Shown: positions 54,304 to 62,651 of the stretch, piece by piece
Layout: every line of letters starts with the position of its first letter
How positions within the stretch are numbered: the stretch's first letter is position 1
NCBI GenBank assembly: GCA_035299085.1
Contig: DATGXG010000013.1
Location: 124,001-188,000 of the forward strand
Direction of reading: 5' to 3'
DNA length: 64,000 nucleotides
DNA from: Bacteroidales bacterium
GTDB lineage: Bacteria; Bacteroidota; Bacteroidia; Bacteroidales; UBA10428
Position numbers and translations under genes: made by a program
Notes under the pieces: model-generated
Seen by the model: the letters and a program-made list of their open reading frames with translations, nothing else
What the model was told of the DNA's origin: nothing
Databases searched by the model: none

Positions 54304-55021
54304 ACAAAAAATTCTTATTCAGAAACTCCTGGAATTTATCTTTAAATTGATCACTTACCGGAATGTAGGTTTTACCGAATATGATCCGGCTGCGTTCAAT
54401 TGTATCAATTTTTCCGAGGTTTACTATAAATGACCTGTGGACTCGCATGAACTTTGATTCCGGTAGCTTGGTTTCAAGAAGTTTCAAGGAGGTCAACGAC
54501 AACACAGGCTTCGGATCACCTGAAACATAAACCTTCACATAGTCTTTCAATCCTTCGATATATAAAATGTCTGAGAAATTAATCCTCCGGATTTTGTATT
54601 CCGATTTAAGAAAAAGGAATTCATTGTTGGCTTCGACCTGCGTCATTTCTCCTTTCTGCTCAAGACCAATCAACCGCAAAGCTTTTTGAGCAGCTTTAAA
54701 GAATTCCTCATAGCTGAAAGGCTTCAGAAGGTAATCGATAACGTCGAGTTTAAAACCTTCGAGCGCATATTTTTCATAGGCCGTTGTAAAAATTACCTTG
54801 GGCCCTTTCGATATAGCTTTCGTGAATTCGATTCCCGTCAGGTCAGGCATCTGTATATCAAGGAAAATCAGGTCAACCTGTTCATTGTTCATAAACTCGA
54901 ACGCATCAAGCGGATTGTCAAATTTTCCGATCAGTTCAAGTCCCGGAGTTTTTTCAATATAACCGGCAACCAGCTGAAGGGCCAGGGGTTCATCATCTAT
55001 AGCAATAGTCCTGATCATCAT
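54302..55021 (-). CDS. LytTR-type response regulator
   Basis: A 239-residue DNA-binding regulator. Receiver domain (about 1-120) with acid pair D9/D10, phospho-site D55 (FLDIQMPDLTG), Thr in IFTTAYEKYA and Lys in YLLKPFSYEEF. The C-terminal LytTR domain (about 140-238) has IRRINFSDILYIEGLKDYVKV and FMRVHRSFIVNLGKID. It is the last gene of the efflux operon and pairs with the kinase gene directly upstream. The operon arrangement implies that it controls efflux genes or is controlled with them. Confidence 0.9.
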   Translation of the reverse strand: MMIRTIAIDDEPLALQLVAGYIEKTPGLELIGKFDNPLDAFEFMNNEQVDLIFLDIQMPDLTGIEFTKAISKGPKVIFTTAYEKYALEGFKLDVIDYLLKPFSYEEFFKAAQKALRLIGLEQKGEMTQVEANNEFLFLKSEYKIRRINFSDILYIEGLKDYVKVYVSGDPKPVLSLTSLKLLETKLPESKFMRVHRSFIVNLGKIDTIERSRIIFGKTYIPVSDQFKDKFQEFLNKNFL

Positions 55022-55022
55022 T

Positions 55023-56126
55023 TCAAGCCAGGTTAATTAAAACGCTTACCCTGAAAACAGATTGTTGTTTTTCTATTTTAAGTTCGTGCCTGCCAGGAAA
55101 AAGAAGTCCCAGCCTCTTTTTGAGATTATCAAGTCCTATTCCTGTAGCTCCGTTAATATCCGTTTCGGGACGGGCAACCAGGCTGTTCTCACATATGAAG
55201 GTAATCATTTCCTTTGATACATCCATTTTAATGTCGATGAAAGATTTTTCCCTGTAACTGATGCCGTGCTTGAACGCATTTTCAATGATCGAGATAAAGA
55301 GCAAAGGAGGAATTGAAATGTTTTCGTAGGTCTCAGGAAATGAGATATTCAGCGATACTTTCTCCGACAACCTGAGCCGCATAAGGGCAACATAGTTATT
55401 CATGAACTCGATCTCATTGCTGAGTCGGGTTTCTCCCTGCTCCGATTCATACAGAAGGTAGCGCATCATTTTAGAAAGTTTCAGCACTGCCTCCTGTGAA
55501 TCTTCGGTATTGATACTGATTAATGAGTAAATATTGTTAAGGGTATTGAAAAAGAAATGGGGACTGATCTGGTTCTTTAAAAAGGCAAGCTCTGAATTCA
55601 GCTTTTCTTTCTCAAGTTCCTTCTGTCTTTTCTCAATTTCTGAATTTCTCTCAAGCGCTTTTAATCCGAATGCAAAGACAGTAAAAACAAGGGCATTGAA
55701 CGCAAAATTATAGATACCCATAGGTCCGAACGGTAGCCGGAGAATTCTCCTTTTTCCGTCAGGCATATGATCCTCGCGCTGCTCAATCCTGTCCTCCCTT
55801 GCTTCACGATCCGGTTCGTTACGCCGCATTTTTTCAAATATGAGATTGCTTGAAACAAGAGATAAAAAGAATATTGCGGCAACAAGAAGAAAAGCAGATG
55901 AATAATATTTAACCCGCTTATTTTTCAGGAAAAATTTCGGAATGAGCACAAGGTAATTCACATAGAAGATCATGCCATTGACTGCAATGATCAGATAAAA
56001 GGTCCATATAAATTCTTTGGGAAGATTCCACCTGAAGAAATTATAGAAAGGAAGACCTATCATTATTGCCCATGCTGCAAAGTGCAGCAGCAACTTCATG
56101 CCTTTACCCTGCATTCTCTTTTTCAT
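55023..56126 (-). CDS. LytS-type sensor histidine kinase
   Basis: A 367-residue membrane kinase. About four transmembrane helices (residues 13-95 and 137-155) flank a short charged loop rich in Arg, Glu and Asp (about 98-128). A coiled region (about 158-183) leads to the His_kinase domain, with the phospho-acceptor H190 in QISPHFFFNTLNN, and the ATPase domain with ENAFKHGI and GIGLDNLKKRL. One base separates it from the response regulator gene. Confidence 0.9.
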   Translation of the reverse strand: MKKRMQGKGMKLLLHFAAWAIMIGLPFYNFFRWNLPKEFIWTFYLIIAVNGMIFYVNYLVLIPKFFLKNKRVKYYSSAFLLVAAIFFLSLVSSNLIFEKMRRNEPDREAREDRIEQREDHMPDGKRRILRLPFGPMGIYNFAFNALVFTVFAFGLKALERNSEIEKRQKELEKEKLNSELAFLKNQISPHFFFNTLNNIYSLISINTEDSQEAVLKLSKMMRYLLYESEQGETRLSNEIEFMNNYVALMRLRLSEKVSLNISFPETYENISIPPLLFISIIENAFKHGISYREKSFIDIKMDVSKEMITFICENSLVARPETDINGATGIGLDNLKKRLGLLFPGRHELKIEKQQSVFRVSVLINLA

Positions 56127-56139
56127 ACTCTAAATATAA

Positions 56140-57360
56140 TTATTCATAACGTAATGCATCAATCGGATTCAAATTCGATGCTTTTTTGGCGGGATACCAC
56201 CCAAAGAACACCCCGATTGCAAAACAAACAACAAATGCGAGTATCACGGACTGTGTTTGAACATATGATTTAATTGACATTAGTGATCCGCCGCCTTTTG
56301 CCAGCAGGTAGCCGAAAAGGATTCCTATTATGCCTCCCAGGATGCTGAGTATAATGGATTCAACAAGGAACTGCATCAGGATATCCCGGCTACGTCCACC
56401 GATCGACATACGAAGTCCTATTTCACGTGTTCTTTCAGTCACTGAAACAAACATAATGTTCATGATGCCGATTCCGCCAACCAGCAGGGAAATGCAGGCG
56501 ATAGCCCCAAGAAGGTAAGTCATGCTGTCCATTATGGACGAAAAGGTATTCATCAGTTCGCTCTGAGACATGACACGAAAATCGTTTTCATCAGAATCCT
56601 TTAATTTATGGGTCCTGCGTAAGATTTCCTCTACTTCAGCCTTTGCATCTGCTGATTTTTCCTCACTCACCGCAGATGCATTGATACCATTAATATAATC
56701 AATGGCTGCCAGCCGGCGTTGAACCGTTGTATAAGGCGCAACGATCAGGTCATCCTGATCTTGTCCCATCCCGCTCTCGCCTTTATCCTCGAAAAGCCCG
56801 ATGACCTGGAAAGGAATGTTTTTAATCCTTAAGGAAAGTCCGATGGGATCGGCATTTACACCAAAAAGATTTTCCTTCACGGTTTGTCCGATAATACAAA
56901 CCTTCGCCATACTTTTAACTTCCTGTTCACTAAAACTCCTGCCTGATTCAATAATCAGTTTCTTAATACCCATGTATTCCTGACTGACACCGTAAACAGT
57001 GGTTTGTGTATTCTGATTACCATAAATCACCTGTCCATTTGCCCTGATCTCGGGAGATACAGCTGAAACGGAGGTTGCTTCATTGCGGATGGCGATTACA
57101 TCTGCCATTTTCATAACGTTGGAACTGGACGCTCCGAGGCTTACTCCGGCTCTTCGCTGGAAGTTTGGCATTACCATAATCATATTGGTTCCCATTTTCG
57201 ACATCTCTTCACGCATATTTCGCTTGGAACCCTCTCCCAAAGCGAGCATGGCTATAACAGAAGCAATGCCGATTATGATACCGAGCATAGTCAGTATAGC
57301 CCTGAGCTTATTGCGGATCAGGGCTCTGATTGCCACTATAAATAAATTGGTTAAGTGCAT
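56140..57360 (-). CDS. MacB-like ABC transporter permease
   Basis: A 406-residue permease of the MacB/FtsX type. An N-terminal helix (RAILTMLGIIIGIASVIAMLALG, split over about 20-40), a large periplasmic domain (about 45-270), and three C-terminal helices. The FtsX segment has GGIGIMNIMFVSVTERTREIG, typical of MacB. The ATPase is a separate polypeptide here, encoded by the preceding gene 12 bp upstream in the operon. It should use ATP-driven movement to push substrate from the periplasm through the adaptor and TolC. Confidence 0.9.
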   Translation of the reverse strand: MHLTNLFIVAIRALIRNKLRAILTMLGIIIGIASVIAMLALGEGSKRNMREEMSKMGTNMIMVMPNFQRRAGVSLGASSSNVMKMADVIAIRNEATSVSAVSPEIRANGQVIYGNQNTQTTVYGVSQEYMGIKKLIIESGRSFSEQEVKSMAKVCIIGQTVKENLFGVNADPIGLSLRIKNIPFQVIGLFEDKGESGMGQDQDDLIVAPYTTVQRRLAAIDYINGINASAVSEEKSADAKAEVEEILRRTHKLKDSDENDFRVMSQSELMNTFSSIMDSMTYLLGAIACISLLVGGIGIMNIMFVSVTERTREIGLRMSIGGRSRDILMQFLVESIILSILGGIIGILFGYLLAKGGGSLMSIKSYVQTQSVILAFVVCFAIGVFFGWYPAKKASNLNPIDALRYE

Positions 57361-57372
57361 TTGAATGTACTT

Positions 57373-58131
57373 TTAATTGTCTGATTCGTCAAAATTTTCA
57401 ACCGGAAGGCTTTTAAGCACTTCTTTTGCGTAAGACCTTTCGGTCACCATGTTCTCTTTTACTATGTGACCGTCACGAAAAACCACATTCCGTGTGGCAA
57501 ATTTTGCTATATCCGGCTCATGGGTTACATAAACTATTGTTCTTCCCCTTTCATTAAGATCCTGGAATAACTCCATGATTTCAAACGAGGTGTGTGTATC
57601 CAGGTTTCCGGTGGGTTCGTCCGCCAGTATCATTACCGGGTCATTAACAAGTGACCGTGCAATGGCAACCCTTTGTTGTTGTCCGCCGGACAACTGGTTA
57701 GGCATGTGATGCATACGGGAAGAAAGTCCGACTGCTTCAAGTGCGGCAATAGCCCGTTCTCTTCTTTCCTTTGATTTTACTTTAGGATTATAGAAAAGCG
57801 GAAGCTCAACATTTTCAAGGGCTGTAGTCCTGGGAAGCAGGTTGTACGCCTGGAAAACAAATCCGAGCTTCTGATTTCTCAGTCTTGCCAGGTCATCGCG
57901 GTTCAACGTTTTTATATTTACGCCATCAAGGAAATAATCGCCTTTTGTGGGGATGTCAAGACAGCCCAGGATATTCAGCATAGTTGACTTACCCGATCCA
58001 CTTACACCCATTACAGCAACAAATTCACCTTCCTCAATCTTCATGTCAACGCCCCTGAGTGCATGAACAGTCACCTCACCCACAATATAATCTTTCCTGA
58101 GGCCCTTAATTTCTATGATTGTTTTATTCAT
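57373..58131 (-). CDS. ABC transporter ATP-binding protein (MacB/LolD-like)
   Basis: A 252-residue ATPase. Walker A GVSGSGKST (about 42-50), Q-loop in FVFQAYNLLP, signature LSGGQQQRVAIARSL (about 143-157), Walker B ILADEPTGNLD (about 165-175) and the switch His in YVTHEPD. MacB-type ATPases drive efflux or lipoprotein release; the adaptor and TolC genes next to it favour efflux. Confidence 0.92.
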   Translation of the reverse strand: MNKTIIEIKGLRKDYIVGEVTVHALRGVDMKIEEGEFVAVMGVSGSGKSTMLNILGCLDIPTKGDYFLDGVNIKTLNRDDLARLRNQKLGFVFQAYNLLPRTTALENVELPLFYNPKVKSKERRERAIAALEAVGLSSRMHHMPNQLSGGQQQRVAIARSLVNDPVMILADEPTGNLDTHTSFEIMELFQDLNERGRTIVYVTHEPDIAKFATRNVVFRDGHIVKENMVTERSYAKEVLKSLPVENFDESDN

Positions 58132-58155
58132 ACTTTTTATTTTATAAAATCAGGA

Positions 58156-59451
58156 TCAGAACGGGAATGGTCCCCTGTTTTGGTTCTGAGTTGATTTTGT
58201 TGTGATACCGGGGCCACTCATGGATGTAATCACTTCGTCGCCTTCTTTCAGTCCGGATAGAATTTCAACAAACGTTCCGTTATCAATTCCGGTTTTTATA
58301 GGATTGGGCCTGATACCGCCTTTGCCGTCTTTTATCCATACCATCTTTGAACCATCGGGCATTTTTCCGCCAAAACCACCCTGTGGCATAGCAGGCATGT
58401 TGCCTGAACCGGCTTGCATGGCACCCGAACCCATAGGAGCCTGCACGGGACCATTTGAGGGTGATGCACCCGGCGCACCCGGGAATGCGCCTTTCGGCAT
58501 ATTTTTAGCCATTTTGGCAAACTGTTTTTGCATATAAGCCTGATCTGGTGTAAAACGAGTGGCTTTTCCTGAAATCATAAGGGTGCTGTCTTTCTCTTCG
58601 ACATAAATAGTTGCATTGGCTGTCATTCCCGGCATGAGCTTTTTTTCAGGATTTGGTGCGCTCAGAATAACTGCATAGGTAACCACATTATTCGTTGTGG
58701 TAGGTTGTAACCTGACTTCAGATACGCTGCCTTCAAATTTCCGGTCGGGGTAGGCATCAACTGTAAATTCCACCCTTTGTCCCTTCAGTACATTTCCGAT
58801 GTCAGCCTCGCTTACACTGGTTTCAACTTCCATCTGGGTAAGGTCGTTCACAATGGTAAAAAGGGTTGGTGTATTGAAGCTTGCTGCCACTGTCTGGCCT
58901 TCTTCAATGGCACGGTTCAGAACCACGCCGTCAATAGGTGAGTAAATTTCAGCGTAATTCAGGTTAACCTTTGTGCGTTCGAATGCTGATGTGGCATTCT
59001 TCACGGCAGCCTGGGCATTCTGGTAATTATACAGCGCCTGGTCATAATCGGACTGGGCAACAAGCTGTTTTTCATAAAGGGCCTTCAGGCGGTTGAATGT
59101 AGCTTCCTCGTAAGTTAACTGCGCCCTGGCCTGGTCGAGTGTGGCCCTGCTCTGGTCGAGCTGTGCCTGCAATTGTTTTTTATCGATTAACGCCATGATC
59201 TGGCCTTTTTTTACGTGATCATTGAAGTCGACAAATACTTTGTCAATGATTCCGGAAACCTGTGTACCTACATCAACCGAAGTGACTGCTTCAATGGTTC
59301 CGGTAGCCGTAACCACATTGGATATCTTTCCTTTTTCAACTTTAACTGTATCAAAAGTATATTCGGCGTCTTTCTTGCCCGGTTTTATAATCAGAAAGAC
59401 AACCACCGCCAGGATCACTATGATACTTATGATCAACACTTTCTTTTTCAT
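58156..59451 (-). CDS. MacA-like periplasmic adaptor with Met/Gly/Pro-rich insert
   Basis: Membrane-fusion protein of 431 residues. An N-terminal anchor helix (about 3-23), barrel and lipoyl halves (VGTQVSGIIDKVFVDFNDHVKKG, then SPIDGVVLNRAIEEGQTV) and an alpha-helical hairpin (about 85-150) form the usual adaptor. Near the C-terminus a 64-residue low-complexity insert (58342-58533) contains nine Met plus many Gly, Pro and Ala residues. This is not part of the core fold. TTG at 59472 opens the frame, but the ATG at 59451 gives the normal anchor. It connects the ABC permease to the TolC channel. Confidence 0.9.
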   Translation of the reverse strand: MKKKVLIISIIVILAVVVFLIIKPGKKDAEYTFDTVKVEKGKISNVVTATGTIEAVTSVDVGTQVSGIIDKVFVDFNDHVKKGQIMALIDKKQLQAQLDQSRATLDQARAQLTYEEATFNRLKALYEKQLVAQSDYDQALYNYQNAQAAVKNATSAFERTKVNLNYAEIYSPIDGVVLNRAIEEGQTVAASFNTPTLFTIVNDLTQMEVETSVSEADIGNVLKGQRVEFTVDAYPDRKFEGSVSEVRLQPTTTNNVVTYAVILSAPNPEKKLMPGMTANATIYVEEKDSTLMISGKATRFTPDQAYMQKQFAKMAKNMPKGAFPGAPGASPSNGPVQAPMGSGAMQAGSGNMPAMPQGGFGGKMPDGSKMVWIKDGKGGIRPNPIKTGIDNGTFVEILSGLKEGDEVITSMSGPGITTKSTQNQNRGPFPF

Positions 59452-59484
59452 GGTATATTTATTTAAATGCAATTATTTTTCTAT

Positions 59485-60813
59485 TTACAGGGTTAATGGA
59501 ATGCCAAGATAAAAATCAAGGATCTTGTAACTGAAGATCAGGTTGTATTTCGACTGCAACAGCTGGCTTTCAGCTACAATCAGGTTGGTTTTCGACACCA
59601 GGTAATCAACTGAATTGATCAGTCCCTGCTTGAACTTTTCATCTGACAATAATGAAGATTCACTTGTGGCATTGTAATTTTCAACATTAGCCTGGTATTG
59701 AGTCTGCGCTGAAAGTACGTCCTGGCAGGCCTGTTCAATGTTTTTTCGCAACTGGTTGCGGGTGTCTATTTCGTTTAATTCAGCAGTCTGGTATCCGATT
59801 TTTGCCAGGGCAACACTTGTTTTTACCTGTTTTTTCTGGTAAATAGGTATTGCCAGGGTGAGTCCGGCCGAAGGTGAAAAATCATCCTTTAGCTGGCTGA
59901 AATAGGCATCGCTTGTATTTCCGTCATTTGCCAGGCTATAAGCGGCATTTGATCCGAAACCCGCACTGGCCGACAAACTGGGCATGTAACCGGCTTTTGC
60001 GATTTTTTCATCAAGCAAGGCCAGTTCTTTATTAATGGCAGCACTTTTGATCTGGGGCTTAATAGCCAGGGCTGTGTCATAAACTGACTGAACAATGGGA
60101 GCACGTTGCTGATCGAGTGAGGCTGCAAGATCTGGCTGTGCCACTTCGAAGTTTTCGGTAACAGGAAGCTCCATAAGCTGCATCAGATTTACTTTTGCAA
60201 TTGCCAACTGGCTGATGGCATTAGCGAGATTCAGCTTTTCACTGGCAAGCTGTGATTTAACCTGGGCATAATCAGCCTGGGAAATGATCTTCACTCTTAA
60301 CCTCTCCTGCGCGAGGTTAACCTGGCTTGTAGTTGATTCGATCTGCTTTTCTGAATTCTTCACCTGTTCTTCGGCATACAGTACCTGCAGGAAGGCGTTC
60401 AGAATATTCAGACTGATCGATTCCTTAGTTGTCTCCAGGGTATATTTTCCATTTTCAATATCAAGTTGAGACTGCTTGATCTGGTTGGTTATCCTGGAAC
60501 CATTAAAAACAGTGACACCCGAATTCACAGAATAACTCGAAGAAGTGTTACCGCTCAATCCGGTGCCGGCCAATGGTTTGTTCCAGTTAAAATTCTGGCT
60601 GAATGATGCATTCAGATTTGGCATCCTTTGAGCTCTTGCCTGTTCGGCCTGAAACTCAAGCGACTGATTATTCAGATTCGTTTTTCTTACTGTAATGTTC
60701 TGTTCGAGAGCATAATTAATGCAATCTTCCAGCGTCCATACTTTGTCCTGTCCCATTATCATGGACGGAAATCCCAGGAGAGCGATCCAGATAATGATGA
60801 TGTAATTCTTCAT
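59485..60813 (-). CDS. TolC-family outer-membrane efflux protein
   Basis: A 442-residue protein with signal peptide (about 1-21, ending IMGQ) and two repeats of long alpha-helical hairpins of the OEP family. WTLEDCINYALEQNITVRK (about 26-44) is the family start, and SLLSDEKFKQGLINSVDYLVSK is the matching segment in the second half. It is the first gene of the six-gene efflux operon and should form the outer-membrane exit duct. Confidence 0.92.
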   Translation of the reverse strand: MKNYIIIIWIALLGFPSMIMGQDKVWTLEDCINYALEQNITVRKTNLNNQSLEFQAEQARAQRMPNLNASFSQNFNWNKPLAGTGLSGNTSSSYSVNSGVTVFNGSRITNQIKQSQLDIENGKYTLETTKESISLNILNAFLQVLYAEEQVKNSEKQIESTTSQVNLAQERLRVKIISQADYAQVKSQLASEKLNLANAISQLAIAKVNLMQLMELPVTENFEVAQPDLAASLDQQRAPIVQSVYDTALAIKPQIKSAAINKELALLDEKIAKAGYMPSLSASAGFGSNAAYSLANDGNTSDAYFSQLKDDFSPSAGLTLAIPIYQKKQVKTSVALAKIGYQTAELNEIDTRNQLRKNIEQACQDVLSAQTQYQANVENYNATSESSLLSDEKFKQGLINSVDYLVSKTNLIVAESQLLQSKYNLIFSYKILDFYLGIPLTL

Positions 60814-60966
60814 AATTTTAATATTTTGTGATAAAAGTACGTACAGAAAATACCGTTGTTAATATGAAATAGAAGAACTGCCCTTTTTCCCCGATTAAGG
60901 ACCTTATTTCCGATACTAATCGGCAGCCGATAACTTAAGTATTGATATTTTTCTTAAACTTGCATT

Positions 60967-61614
60967 ATGAAGTGGGTTGATAATTTCAAAACATCAGTAG
61001 GGCAACGCATTCTCAATGGTTATCAGAAGACTTCAGATCGTTTGCCTTCCTTTTGCAACATCAGTGATGCAAACAATATCGGGATCATTTACAATGCAAC
61101 CGAATATGTAAGTTTTGAAATTATCCGCAATCTGGTTAAAGACCTGGTGCATGATTCAAAGAAAATTTCGGTTCTTGGATATGTAGACAGCAAGGACCTG
61201 ATTGACAATTATCTTTACAGGAAAGGCTTTGATTTCTTCTCAAGAAATGAGTTGAACTGGTACAGAAAACCGGAGTCTCCCGCTGTAGCCGAATTTATCA
61301 AAGAGCCTTTTGATTTACTGATTAATCTTAGCCTCGAAGATCATTACCCCATTCAATATATAACCACACTTTCACCTGCAAAATTTAAAGCGGGAAGATA
61401 CAGCCCTTCCGATACCTGTCTTGACCTGATGATCGATATTGAGAAAGAAAAACAGGCTATGCGAAATATTCAAAAAGAGATTGACAGTGTTCGGGATCAT
61501 AAAGATGAAGACAATGAACTGGAGGCGGATATTGAAAAGAAAACCGAAACTGAGATCCAGTTAAATTTCCTGATCAACCAGCTTTTACATTACCTTTCGA
61601 TTTTAAAAAAGTAA
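60967..61614 (+). CDS. DUF6913-like conserved hypothetical protein
   Basis: A 215-residue soluble protein without signal peptide or membrane helix. The N-terminus (KTSVGQRILNGYQKTSDRLP) leads to a compact alpha/beta region (about 30-140: IGIIYNATEYVSFEIIRNL, SVLGYVDSK). A charged coiled-coil-like C-terminus follows (about 155-215). It sits eight bases before dapA, an arrangement I recall from other Bacteroidetes. The function is unknown. A TAAACTTG box (60955-60962), one base off the -7 consensus, is only five bp before the ATG, too close to serve as its promoter unless the transcript is nearly leaderless. Confidence 0.75.
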   Translation: MKWVDNFKTSVGQRILNGYQKTSDRLPSFCNISDANNIGIIYNATEYVSFEIIRNLVKDLVHDSKKISVLGYVDSKDLIDNYLYRKGFDFFSRNELNWYRKPESPAVAEFIKEPFDLLINLSLEDHYPIQYITTLSPAKFKAGRYSPSDTCLDLMIDIEKEKQAMRNIQKEIDSVRDHKDEDNELEADIEKKTETEIQLNFLINQLLHYLSILKK

Positions 61615-61621
61615 ATAACTA

Positions 61622-62506
61622 ATGGACCCGAAGAAGTTTTTAGGTACAGGTGTAGCCATAGTCACGCCTTTCAGAAAAGATGGCAGCGTTGATTTCAAAT
61701 CATTGGGCAAGTTGCTGGATCATATTATAAAAGGCGGGGTCAATTATGTTGTTGCGTTAGGCTCAACAGGTGAATCCGTTACTCTATCCAAAGATGAAAA
61801 AAAGGCTGTTGTTAATTTTGTAATTGATTCCGCAGCAGGAAAAATTCCTGTTGTAGTGGGTATTGGCGGTAACAATACAAACGAAGTGCTCGATACGATT
61901 AATCACACCGATTTTACAGGAGTTGATGCCATACTATCGGTTTCACCTTACTATAACAAACCGTCACAACAAGGATTATACCTGCATTTCAAGGCCATCG
62001 CAAATTGCAGTCCTGTTCCTGTAATCGTTTACAACGTACCGGGACGAACAGGCTCGAATATTTCGGCAGAGACCACTGTAAAGCTGGCTTCAGAATGTAA
62101 ATCGATCATTGCGACCAAAGAGGCTTCCGGTAACCTTTCACAGGTCATGCAGATTATCCATACCAAACCGAAGGGATTCCTTGTAATTTCAGGGGATGAC
62201 GCTCTTGCCCTTCCTATTATGGCGGTGGGTGGTTCAGGTGTGATTTCGGTATCCGCAAATGCTTATCCGGCTGAAATGTCAGCTATGATTCAGCATGCGT
62301 TAAAAGGAGACTACAATAAAGCCTGTGCCATTCATTATAAATTGCTGGAGATTACCAATGCATTGTTTGAAGAAGGAAATCCATCAGGTATAAAGGCATT
62401 GCTCGAAACCATGAAAATTTGCCAGAATAACCTGAGGCTACCGTTGGCTCCTGTTAGCGAGAAGCTTTTCAGCAAGATTGAATTATTGGCGAAGAAAGTC
62501 AGGTAG
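61622..62506 (+). CDS. dapA: 4-hydroxy-tetrahydrodipicolinate synthase
   Basis: Condenses pyruvate with aspartate semialdehyde at the entry to lysine and diaminopimelate synthesis. The 294-residue TIM barrel has T49 in GSTGES, Y111 in SPYYNKP, Y137 in VYNVPGRTG (with R142), and Schiff-base K166 in ATKEASGN. All catalytic residues are present. The gap to the DUF6913-like gene is seven bases. Confidence 0.95.
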   Translation: MDPKKFLGTGVAIVTPFRKDGSVDFKSLGKLLDHIIKGGVNYVVALGSTGESVTLSKDEKKAVVNFVIDSAAGKIPVVVGIGGNNTNEVLDTINHTDFTGVDAILSVSPYYNKPSQQGLYLHFKAIANCSPVPVIVYNVPGRTGSNISAETTVKLASECKSIIATKEASGNLSQVMQIIHTKPKGFLVISGDDALALPIMAVGGSGVISVSANAYPAEMSAMIQHALKGDYNKACAIHYKLLEITNALFEEGNPSGIKALLETMKICQNNLRLPLAPVSEKLFSKIELLAKKVR

Positions 62507-62513
62507 ATTCCTT

Positions 62514-62648
62514 AATTGCCCCGGCCTTCAGGCCGGGGGAAAACAATACACACAGTTACTTACCGGGCTTTAGCCCATTCCGGCCTGTGGTCGCACGCTA
62601 CAGATGCAGGTATTAATAATAGTCCCCGGCCTGAAGGCCGGGGCAATT
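62514..62648. repeat. REP-like doublet: perfect 25-bp inverted pair of hairpins
   Basis: The arms 62514-62538 (aattgccccggccttcaggc then cgggg) and 62624-62648 are exact complements. Each arm alone folds into a perfect 8-bp stem (ccccggcc/ggccgggg) with a 4-nt loop. Between them is a further small palindrome, gggctttagccc (62565-62576). It lies between convergent dapA and secA. The layout is that of a REP doublet, which in other bacteria is moved by a Y1 transposase encoded elsewhere. Confidence 0.85.
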
Positions 62649-62651
62649 CAA

